Source of the DNA: an uncultured Eubacteriales bacterium
Lineage (GTDB): Bacteria > Bacillota > Clostridia > Christensenellales > Christensenellaceae
DNA: 34,660 bases
Reading direction: 5' to 3'
Assembly: GCA_948468985.1 (NCBI GenBank)
Contig: CAOKKG010000009.1
Location: 1-34,660, forward strand
How positions within the stretch are numbered: the stretch's first letter is position 1; each line of letters starts with the position of its first letter. Positions 21,309 through 27,843 of this stretch are shown piece by piece. The notes below the pieces were generated by a model. It was given only the letters and a program-made list of their open reading frames with translations. It made no database searches and had not been told where the DNA came from. The position numbers were made by a program, and so were the translations under genes.

Positions 21309-21323
21309 TTGGAATTATTCCAA
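21309..21323. promoter_or_regulatory. Second palindrome upstream of the iscR promoter
   Basis: TTGGAAT, one central base, then ATTCCAA form a perfect 7-1-7 palindrome five bases upstream of the -35-overlapping repeat. GGAAT-type half-sites are known for some Rrf2 regulators, so it may be a second operator; it could also be part of the spoVB 3' end structure. Confidence 0.45.
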
Positions 21324-21350
21324 AATATCGCTCTCCAGCACCGTTTTCCC

Positions 21351-22907
21351 CTATAACAGGCAAAACCGCCCCCAGGCCTCCGGCGCCGGCTGCGCAAAGT
21401 CCCGCCGCGTGACCGCTCGGCACAGCCAAATCCCCGCGGCATAGACCGCCGCGCCCAGTGTCCCCGCGCCCACGAGCGCCCAGCGCGCGCCGCCGAGCAG
21501 CCTCGGGTAGGCAAGCCGCATAACCGCCAGCATGGCGGCGCTACACGCCAGCGGCTTTGCGCAGCAGTCCAAAAAGTGATACTCCCCGCAGCCCAGGCGC
21601 AGCACATCCGTGAGGTTCCACAGCGCCGCGACGCCATAGCACAGCGTGCTCCCGATCGCCGCGCCCCGAATATGCACCGCCGGATCGCACATCAGGGCGG
21701 CCTCCAACGCAATCTTGCCCGCCGCCCCTAGGCACAGATGCACCATCGGGCGCTTTACGCGCCCCATGCCTTGTAGCATGCCGCCCGTGACTTGTGCTGC
21801 CATTGCAAACAGCGCACACGGCGCCATCAGGCGGAATAACCCCGTTGCCTGCGACAGTTCCTCCCCGACAAGATGCGGGTACAGCGCACAGAGGATCTCC
21901 TCCGCGAAACTCCAAAACAGCACGGCCGCCGGGATGCCGAGCACACCTGCCGCCTTCAGGCCGAAGCTGTACTGCCGCCGCTGCAGGTCCTTGCGGTCGT
22001 TGGCAATCGCCGCGGCAAGCGCCGGGACCAGGTTCATCGAAACGGCCGCGGACAAAATGCCCGGGAGGTGCACGATCGGCAGTACAAACCCGCTGTACAG
22101 TCCGTACAGTGCCGAAGCCTGCGCCTCGGAATACCCCGCGCGCGCCAGCATTGCAAGGCTCAGCATCGAATCCACACTGCCCAGTGCCGGGAACACCGCC
22201 GCAGCCAGCGTCACTGGCACCGCCCGACGCAGCAACTCCCCCACACGCCGCCTGCCCCCGCCGCGCGTCCCCCGAGGGATGTGTCCGCACAGCCGCATCC
22301 ACAACAGCCCCACACATTCGGAAATGCTCACACCGAACATAGCCCCCGCCACGCCATACGCCGTCCCGCGCAAGCTCCACCGCCTTGCGAAATACGCCCC
22401 CGCCAGCATTTTCACAACCTGCTCCACGATCTGCGAAGCCGCCGCCGGACGCATGTCCTGCGCGCCCTGATAATATCCGCGATAGGCCGCCGATACCGCC
22501 GCAAAAAGGATTGCGGGTGCCGCGATTTTCAGGCTGCCTTCGGCGGCAGGCATACCGACCCAGCGGGCAAGGGCGGCGCTCAGCGCATAGCTTGCTATAC
22601 CAAACGCCAGCCCCAGCAGCGCCGTGAGCCCGCGCGCCGTGCGGAAATATGCCTCCGCCTCCTCGGGCCTGCGCCCGGCCAGCTGCCCGGCCACCACTGC
22701 TGAAAGCGCCATGGAGATCCCGCCGGATGCCGCCATTAGTAGCATACTGTAGACGGAATACGCCAATTGATATCCACCCATGCCCTGCGTCCCAAGCAGG
22801 TTGCCGAGCTGGATACGGTAAACCATGCCCAGGACTTTGCAGAGCGCACCCGCACCCGTCAGCAAAAGCGTGCCCTGCACCATGCTTTTCCATCGTTTTT
22901 TCTTCAT
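21351..22907 (-). CDS. spoVB: Polysaccharide/lipid flippase-like protein (SpoVB family)
   Basis: The 518-residue protein has many membrane segments, the MurJ/SpoVB/MATE-like polysaccharide transporter pattern (N-terminal GTLLLTGAGALCKVLGMVYRIQLGNLLG, then GGYQLAYSVYSMLL). SpoVB is needed for spore cortex synthesis in Bacillus and is thought to move lipid-linked precursors. I start it at the ATG at 22907 (MKKKRWKSMVQG) behind GAGAGG. It lies directly downstream of spoVT, as in Bacillus where spoVB-like yabM follows spoVT. It could also be a vegetative flippase; the neighbourhood favours a sporulation role. Confidence 0.85.
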   Translation of the reverse strand: MKKKRWKSMVQGTLLLTGAGALCKVLGMVYRIQLGNLLGTQGMGGYQLAYSVYSMLLMAASGGISMALSAVVAGQLAGRRPEEAEAYFRTARGLTALLGLAFGIASYALSAALARWVGMPAAEGSLKIAAPAILFAAVSAAYRGYYQGAQDMRPAAASQIVEQVVKMLAGAYFARRWSLRGTAYGVAGAMFGVSISECVGLLWMRLCGHIPRGTRGGGRRRVGELLRRAVPVTLAAAVFPALGSVDSMLSLAMLARAGYSEAQASALYGLYSGFVLPIVHLPGILSAAVSMNLVPALAAAIANDRKDLQRRQYSFGLKAAGVLGIPAAVLFWSFAEEILCALYPHLVGEELSQATGLFRLMAPCALFAMAAQVTGGMLQGMGRVKRPMVHLCLGAAGKIALEAALMCDPAVHIRGAAIGSTLCYGVAALWNLTDVLRLGCGEYHFLDCCAKPLACSAAMLAVMRLAYPRLLGGARWALVGAGTLGAAVYAAGIWLCRAVTRRDFAQPAPEAWGRFCLL

Positions 22908-22983
22908 TTTGCCGTTTCCTCTCTCCAAGCTTATGCAGAGAGACAGGCGCTTAGTTATCTTGCCAGCACTCCGGCTTTTCCAC

Positions 22984-23016
22984 AAAAAAAGGCGGGAAGG
23001 CCGCCGCCTTCCCGCC
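22984..23016 (-). terminator. Strong intrinsic terminator after spoVT
   Basis: GGCGGGAAGG (22991-23000) pairs with CCTTCCCGCC (23007-23016), extended by flanking A/T pairs, and is followed on the minus strand by TTTTTTT. It is nearly symmetrical and could act in both directions. It separates spoVT from spoVB. Confidence 0.9.
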
Positions 23017-23024
23017 TTTTCGCA

Positions 23025-23570
23025 CTATTCCATCTGCCGTCCCAAAAACAGAGCTGCGACCTCCGCGCTCTTTTCCTCGGCCGCGCCAAACGGGCGCCCC
23101 ACCGCCTGTTCTAACAGCACGATGCCGCCCAGCGTCTGCCCCTCGCTCAGGATTGGCTGGATGAGCTGCCCCCAGAGTTCCTCTCGCTCTACCGCCTTGC
23201 GGATCGGAATCTTCTCTTCCTCCCCCTGCCGGACGATGCGTTTTCGCCGCTCGATCACCTCCACCAGTTCCGAACTCACCGGCTTTCCCAGGTATTCCCG
23301 GCATCTGTCTCCCACAGCCGCCACCACGCTATCCTTGTCACAAATCAGGACACTCCGCTCCAGCGCACTGTTCATCGAGTGCGCCAATTCCTCCGTATAC
23401 GCACCCATCTCGCCCACCGGTGAATACTTTTTCAAAATCACGCTTCCGTCCGTATGCGTATAGATCTCCAGCGGATCGCCCTCCCGAATATGCAGAATCC
23501 GACGGATCTCTTTGGGAATGACGATGCGTCCCAGGTCGTCGATCCGGCGAACGATTCCTGTTGCTTTCAT
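23025..23570 (-). CDS. spoVT: Stage V sporulation regulator SpoVT
   Basis: SpoVT is an AbrB-type regulator of forespore genes. The 181-residue protein starts MKATGIVRRIDDLGRIVIPKEIRR, the swapped-hairpin DNA-binding domain, followed by a C-terminal GAF-like domain (about residues 55-178). I start it at the ATG at 23570; the longer open frame upstream adds non-conserved residues. It lies before spoVB, as in Bacillus, with a strong terminator between them. It marks the organism as a spore former or descendant of one. I did not find a convincing forespore promoter upstream. Confidence 0.93.
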   Translation of the reverse strand: MKATGIVRRIDDLGRIVIPKEIRRILHIREGDPLEIYTHTDGSVILKKYSPVGEMGAYTEELAHSMNSALERSVLICDKDSVVAAVGDRCREYLGKPVSSELVEVIERRKRIVRQGEEEKIPIRKAVEREELWGQLIQPILSEGQTLGGIVLLEQAVGRPFGAAEEKSAEVAALFLGRQME

Positions 23571-23641
23571 AGATATTCTCCCTTTGGTGTCATCATTGCT
23601 TCTATTTTCTGCAATTCCAGGAAATCTATACAAAAAAACGC

Positions 23642-23737
23642 TCATCCCAGCGGGGAAGAACGCACAGTTTTTTTCATCTGGCAACGCTTGCATACGACGC
23701 CGGTCGACATGCCAACAAACTCATGATTACAACTCAT
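23642..23737 (-). CDS. 31-residue zinc-ribbon-like ORF beside the phage remnant
   Basis: An ATG at 23737 opens a 31-codon frame with C3, H5 and a later C16-x2-C19 pair (CNHEF then VVCKRCQ), the layout of a tiny zinc ribbon. Small proteins of this look are found near structural genes in gut Firmicutes phages, and this may be the shortened end of one. The ribosome-binding site (AAGG) is weak, and it lies after a terminator. It could also be chance. Confidence 0.35.
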   Translation of the reverse strand: MSCNHEFVGMSTGVVCKRCQMKKTVRSSPLG

Positions 23738-23757
23738 CGTTATCGCCTTTTTAATAG

Positions 23758-23781
23758 TATAAAAGCCGCTACACGCGGCTT
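23758..23781 (-). terminator. Intrinsic terminator ending the phage-remnant genes
   Basis: AAGCCGC (23763-23769) pairs with GCGGCTT (23775-23781) around five bases, followed on the minus strand by a TTTTAT tract. It overlaps the stop codon of the 88-residue gene. Confidence 0.75.
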
Positions 23782-24046
23782 AGAGATCCAAAATTTCTAC
23801 ATCATCGGCGACCTCACGGATAGACTTTCCTTCAACAAGCGGCGCATTCAAAAAATCGCGCCCGCTCTTAAAAGAAATTTTCCGCGTTTCCTCTCCGTCT
23901 TTCATAAAAAGATATTCCGGCGCAAAATATGCGCCAAGCGGATCAAACCAATAGCGAGCCCCGTGGTAGCGAAAAGAAATCATCTCAGAATGATTTCTCA
24001 CTCGGTCCAAGAAATACTCCCAGTTAGTTTGGTAAAATGTCTGCAT
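23780..24046 (-). CDS. Small hypothetical protein (88 aa), possible immunity protein
   Basis: I do not recognise a named family. The 88-residue protein is acidic at its end and has alternating aromatic beta-like segments (FRYHGARYWFDP, then YFAPEYLFMKDGEE) followed by a short helical part ending KSIREVADDVEILDL. Small proteins of this shape occur in prophages and beside toxin-like domains. The ATG at 24046 has a GGGGAG site. It lies 51 bp after the 70-residue gene and shares its terminator, downstream of a phage protein with a nuclease-like tail, which is the usual place for an immunity gene. That role is an inference. Its base composition is lower in GC than the chromosomal genes. Confidence 0.65.
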   Translation of the reverse strand: MQTFYQTNWEYFLDRVRNHSEMISFRYHGARYWFDPLGAYFAPEYLFMKDGEETRKISFKSGRDFLNAPLVEGKSIREVADDVEILDL

Positions 24047-24097
24047 TTTCTATTCTCCCCTCTTCCGTTAAGCCACACTCTTCGAGGCGCTTTGCAG

Positions 24098-24310
24098 TTA
24101 TTCCTCTTCGTCGAGATTATCCAAGTAAATGCGGTCGCGCATGGCTTCTAGCTTCCGGCCAAAAGCTGTCAGCTCGTAGTCTTCGTCAAAACCCTTCGCG
24201 GCCAAGAGCACATCAATCGCGTCTAAAGCCTCATCGTAATCGTCTTTAATCTCTTGAAAATTAGGCAAATTTTTAGACAGCCATTCTTTGTCTTCCGGTC
24301 TATAGATCAA
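24098..24310 (-). CDS. Small acidic hypothetical protein (70 aa)
   Basis: The 70-residue, strongly acidic and probably all-helical protein starts at a TTG at 24310, two bases after the stop codon of the phage capsid fragment and behind a GAGGGGG site. It therefore looks translationally coupled to that gene. Acidic helical partners often neutralise basic nucleases, so it is a candidate immunity protein, but I recognise no family. It may be of no use now that the gene before it is broken. Confidence 0.6.
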   Translation of the reverse strand: MIYRPEDKEWLSKNLPNFQEIKDDYDEALDAIDVLLAAKGFDEDYELTAFGRKLEAMRDRIYLDNLDEEE

Positions 24311-24312
24311 TC

Positions 24313-25364
24313 TTATTTCCCCCTCTTTTTTGGCATTACTTGAATCAATCGATGATCTCGCAGACTTATGGTGACCGAACCGAAGCCTTTTTTGAAGTAT
24401 ACTTGGCGCAGATCGTCTTTCATTTCTTTGGGCTCCGAAATCGTATCCGGCTCCGTCAAAATGGCCTTGACTTTATCCACAGATGTACCTATACGAGCAT
24501 GAGGTCTCCCCTTCTCGGTTTCAGCATACTGTCCAATCACGCGATTGATGAAGTGAGAAGCATAGCTCTCAATTTTCTCACCGCCCGCCGTCGTGATTCC
24601 TACCAGCTTCGCCTCCACCTCTTCCGCGACTTTTTGATAGTACCCAAAGCCGATCAGCGGATGGATCTCTTCCTTGTTAACGCCGCGCATATATCCTTTG
24701 AAAAGCTCTTCGCGGCCATCATCCTTGATTTTTTTTAGGGCCTTGAGCGTGTCCTCCACGGAAAAGGTGCCAAGGTATGGTCCATACTTGGCATGCTGTT
24801 TACCCCAAGTGCGCCATGGCTCTTTTTTATTATTATACCACAAAAGCTGCTTGTCAGCCACAAAAACTTGTAATCTTTGCGCTCTTGGTGTCAAGTTATT
24901 TTCTCTACACCAGGCCTCGTAGTTCTTGGCCAGCGCCTCTGCGGTCTGCGCCATTTCCGCCCCATCCAGCCCCGCGGCTTTGAGGGCGGCTGACTCCAGC
25001 TTTGCGGATCGCACATCCCGCTCAAAGGCTCACTGTTTTTGGGTAAGCAGGTAGGCTTCTTCGTTTTTCTCCAGCTCCTCCGGCGTCATCTCATGATACC
25101 GAGGGAGGGAAAAGCCGTCCACGAAAGTATAGGGCGAGTGGCCGCAGTTGATGCTGAAAATGCCCGCGGACTCGCCGTAGCTCGTGTCCGTGATAGGCAC
25201 ACACTGGTAAGCGTTCCCGTCCAAGTCATATACGATGCCGGAACTCCCGTCCCAACTGCATATCCACCCGACATACGGTGCGCACAAAGGGCGCGAGATT
25301 TTGTTGGGGCCGATCTGAAAGGTCGTTACCCCATACTCGGCGGTGCGCTCCCGCTGTGTGGAAT
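24313..25364 (-). pseudogene. Broken phage minor capsid protein with nuclease-like tail
   Basis: The frame runs from the edge of the CRISPR array to a stop at 24313. The first part (about 25364-25033) carries ...PYVGWICSWDGSSG... and FSINCGHSPYTFVDG, which resemble the C-terminal half of phage minor capsid protein 2. The helical segment DVRSAKLESAALKAAGLDG also fits that family. The end (SHFINRV to VTISLRDHRLIQVMPKK) looks like a compact nuclease-type domain such as occurs at the tips of MuF-like phage toxins. An in-frame TGA at 25030-25032, where relatives often have Arg (CGA to TGA is one step), splits it, and the N-terminal part is missing. A downstream GTG at 25014 could restart translation of the tail, but no clear ribosome-binding site is seen. 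Confidence 0.75.
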
Positions 25365-25454
25365 TATCTCCCCCCGCTTACGCGGGGAAAAGCTGCAAAC
25401 CAAAATGAACGAACTTGTCGAAGCTAGGATCACCCCCGCTTACGCGGGGAAAAG

Positions 25455-26044
25455 AAACTTTGTAACCAGCTACTATGGGAAGGACGGATTTGCACGGTTT
25501 TTACAAAAAAATGTGGATGCAAATGCGATTTTGTTTGTAGATAAGAAAAAAGCTGCAAAACTTTCGGCCGAGTCAAGCACCCAATGGCTTGAGCAGCTGA
25601 AAGATTACAACTCTAATGTTATTATACGCAAAACGCATGCGAAAATCAACTTTCCACAAGAAAAATCTGTCTCTGCAAAAGGTATCGGCGAAAAGCGATA
25701 CAGCATGATTGGAGAGAAGGGCAAGGCAAACGACCAGACAAATGCATTGATCGAACCAATCGATACAGGTTTACACTGGTTTGTTGGGAATGACGGCAAA
25801 TTGCGCCTCGAAATCAGCGATGCTTCTGCTCGAATAAACACAGAGGCATTTGCAAGGGCGAAGGAAGCGTTCCAAAAGTTGCAGCGGGGAGACTTCAATG
25901 TTTTGACTTCGGACTTGGATTTGACCGTGAAAGATGTCTTTCAACACGACGCATTATTCCAGTTATACCCGGAACTCCCGGATGTGAGGGTGACCGTAAC
26001 CGACCCGGGGGATGACACACTCGGTTTGTATTCGTCGCGCGGAA
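25455..26044 (+). pseudogene. 590-bp phage coding fragment between two CRISPR repeats
   Basis: The interval is one open frame on the plus strand, about 196 codons, with no start codon and both ends exactly at repeat borders. It reads SYYGKDGFARFLQKNV near the start, then a linker, then WFVGNDGKLRLEISDASARI and LTVKDVFQHDALFQLYPELPDV. The last part resembles the domains attached to large polyvalent phage or MuF-type proteins (a DGKxRxEI segment followed by HxxLFxxYPEL). It is therefore a truncated piece of a phage gene and not an array leader or cas gene. The composition is lower in GC than the flanking cas genes. Confidence 0.8.
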
Positions 26045-26743
26045 GGGTCACCCCCGCTTACGCGGGGAAAAGTCGCGGAGCATACGCCTATCCGCAAGCT
26101 GCATGGGATCACCCCCGCTTACGCGGGGAAAAGTTGGCGCAGGGGAATTTTTCTGCAAGGTGCTAAGGATCACCCCCGCTTACGCGGGGAAAAGATTTGC
26201 AGCTGTTTGCGGACGAAGGCGCGACAGGGATCACCCCCGCTTACGCGGGGAAAAGGTAATTTTGTCGCGCCCGGCGGGTTCAATTCAAGGATCACCCCCG
26301 CTTACGCGGGGAAAAGGGCGCAGAAAACTCCCGTCCTGATTCAATGCGAGGATCACCCCCGCTTACGCGGGGAAAAGTGTATAAGCAGCAGTATGAACTT
26401 GAAAATCAGGGGATCACCCCCGCTTACGCGGGGAAAAGTGAATATGCGGGTGATAGAGACCGGTATCCGCGGGATCACCCCCGCTTACGCGGGGAAAAGC
26501 CCCCCTTTTTGCTTTCAGCATACCTCGCCGAAGGATCACCCCCGCTTACGCGGGGAAAAGGAGATTGGGAAATGCTGACGCATGACGAACTTGGGATCAC
26601 CCCCGCTTACGCGGGGAAAAGGCTGTTCACTGCTTTTGCCAGCCATGTCTTTAAGGATCACCCCCGCTTACGCGGGGAAAAGTTGCCCCAGTGCGTCCAT
26701 CGTGCACTTAAAGCAGGATCACCCCCGCTTACGCGGGGAAAAG

Positions 26744-26770
26744 AAAAAGCCGCCCCGAAGGGCGGTTTTT
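26744..26770 (-). terminator. CRISPR spacer that forms an intrinsic terminator
   Basis: Within the spacer at 26744-26776, read on the minus strand, CCGCCC pairs with GGGCGG around a UUCG tetraloop closed by C-G, followed by C and UUUUU and then the CUUUU of the next repeat. A-tract upstream pairs with the U-tract. This is the third spacer from the leader, so it could stop pre-crRNA synthesis before the remaining repeats. Confidence 0.8.
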
Positions 26771-26926
26771 GTCGTGGGATCACCCCCGCTTACGCGGGGA
26801 AAAGAAGCCTCCGACTACTCGAAGCTCGGCTCTTCCAGGATCACCCCCGCTTACGCGGGGAAAAGACCATTTTTTGCCGCCGCCCGAAATGCCGAACAGG
26901 ATCACCCCCGCTTACGCGGGGAAAAG

Positions 26927-26964
26927 ACTAAAAAAACCCCATAAAATCGGCCTTCGGCAATTTG
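26927..26964 (-). promoter_or_regulatory. Very short CRISPR leader
   Basis: Only 38 bp, AT-rich with an A-tract next to the repeat, separate the cas2-dnaQ stop codon from the first repeat. I see no convincing promoter in it. Array transcription may come from inside cas2 or be continuous with the cas operon, and any leader-anchoring sequence must lie here or in the cas2 3' end. Confidence 0.55.
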
Positions 26965-27843
26965 CTAAGCGTCCAATTCCTTTAACTTCTCAAATACGGC
27001 AAAGGTCAAAAAGCAATCCGCCAAGGCCCGGTGCGCACCGGAAACATCCATCCCAAAATGTATAGCAAGCGTCGTCAGCTTATAATCTATGATACTCTCC
27101 AAATGCTGTTTTGCCAACTGTAAAGTATCCAAATACCGATTCTTGAACTCCGGGAGGTGACATTTCCGGCAGGCCCTCTTCAAAAACGCATAGTCAAACC
27201 CGGCATTATAACAGACGATTTGCCCATCTCCCACAAACGAGAGGAACCGCCGCATGCCCTCCTCCAATTCCACGCCTTCTTCCCGCAGCATTTCCTCCCG
27301 GATTCCGGTCAATTCCGAGATTGTCGCGGGCAAATTCCCCCGGATACGCACCAGCGTTTCAAATTGCTCCACCACCTGCCGCCCCACGATGTGCAGCGCC
27401 GCAATCTCCAAAATCTCATGCTGATCCGCGCGCAATCCCGTCGTTTCGATGTCCACTACATAGTAGCCTTCCCGCTGAGCTTTGCGCGCGGCCGCCCGGT
27501 GGATCGCCTGTACCGTTTGCCGCTGCGCTGCGCGGCTTGGCGGGAGGCTGCCACCTTCCGGCCTCGCACCTTCCGCCGGGCGGAGCATCAGCTGAATGCC
27601 GTCATAGTCCACGGGAATCCAGGTCGTGTTATGCACCCGGAAATCCATCCCTTGCTCCGTATTTGCGCGGAACACCATGGTCGCCCGACCGTCACGCAGG
27701 TTTTCGCAGACCCTCTGCCAGAGTTCGTCGCGGACGCGCGCACTAACGCGTCCGACATAGACGCCGGCGTTGATCTCGACGAGCCATTTGCTGAGGTCGC
27801 CGCGCAGCTTGGGCGGGCAATTGCTAAGAGAGAGGACAATCAT
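26965..27843 (-). CDS. cas2: Cas2 fused to a DnaQ-like 3'-5' exonuclease
   Basis: Residues 1-90 are a type I-E Cas2 (MIVLSLSNCPPKLRGDLSKW, NAGVYVGRVSARVRDELW), the dimeric core of the Cas1-Cas2 integrase. After a linker rich in Arg and Ala (about 91-126) comes a DEDDh exonuclease with all catalytic residues: D131 and E133 (VDIETTG), D217 (NAGFD), H271 and D276 (HRALAD). In Streptococcus thermophilus the same fusion trims prespacers, so it should do so here. I start it at the ATG at 27843, which overlaps the cas1 stop as ATGA and matches the other junctions; an earlier ATG at 27852 is possible. It is the last cas gene before the array. Confidence 0.96.
   Translation of the reverse strand: MIVLSLSNCPPKLRGDLSKWLVEINAGVYVGRVSARVRDELWQRVCENLRDGRATMVFRANTEQGMDFRVHNTTWIPVDYDGIQLMLRPAEGARPEGGSLPPSRAAQRQTVQAIHRAAARKAQREGYYVVDIETTGLRADQHEILEIAALHIVGRQVVEQFETLVRIRGNLPATISELTGIREEMLREEGVELEEGMRRFLSFVGDGQIVCYNAGFDYAFLKRACRKCHLPEFKNRYLDTLQLAKQHLESIIDYKLTTLAIHFGMDVSGAHRALADCFLTFAVFEKLKELDA

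Larger units (their letters stand above)
25365..26926 (-). CRISPR. Type I-E CRISPR array, 17 repeats, with one giant interval
   Basis: Repeats are 28 bp and, in the crRNA sense (minus strand), have a CTTTT start, a CCCCGC/GCGGGG stem with GTAA loop and the tail GTGATCC, the type I-E pattern. On the plus strand repeats start at 25365, 25427, 26045, 26106, 26167, 26228, 26289, 26350, 26411, 26472, 26533, 26594, 26655, 26716, 26777, 26838 and 26899. Spacers are 33 bp (61-bp period) except the most distal one (34 bp) and a 590-bp interval at 25455-26044. The first repeat (25365) is degenerate in its leader-distal half, and the one at 26045 has one A-to-G change. The degenerate end and the repeat orientation both put the leader at the right, next to cas2. 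Reading frames through the repeats give ITPAYAGK-type strings that are not proteins. Confidence 0.98.

Noticed and set aside
25030-25032. In-frame TGA in the phage capsid frame as a recoded codon
   Set aside because: TGA is a normal stop codon elsewhere in the window (several ATGA overlaps), no recoding signal is seen, and the gene also lacks its 5' end, so a nonsense mutation is simpler.
25365-26926. Array transcribed rightward with its leader at 25365
   Set aside because: The left end has the degenerate repeat and a truncated phage gene, and the type I-E repeat orientation with cas2 at the right both place the leader on the right.
25039-26931. Long plus-strand frames made of ITPAYAGK, HPRLRGEK and SPPLTRGK repeats
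   Set aside because: They are translations of the CRISPR repeats in three frames. Only the 590-bp interval within them looks like real coding sequence.
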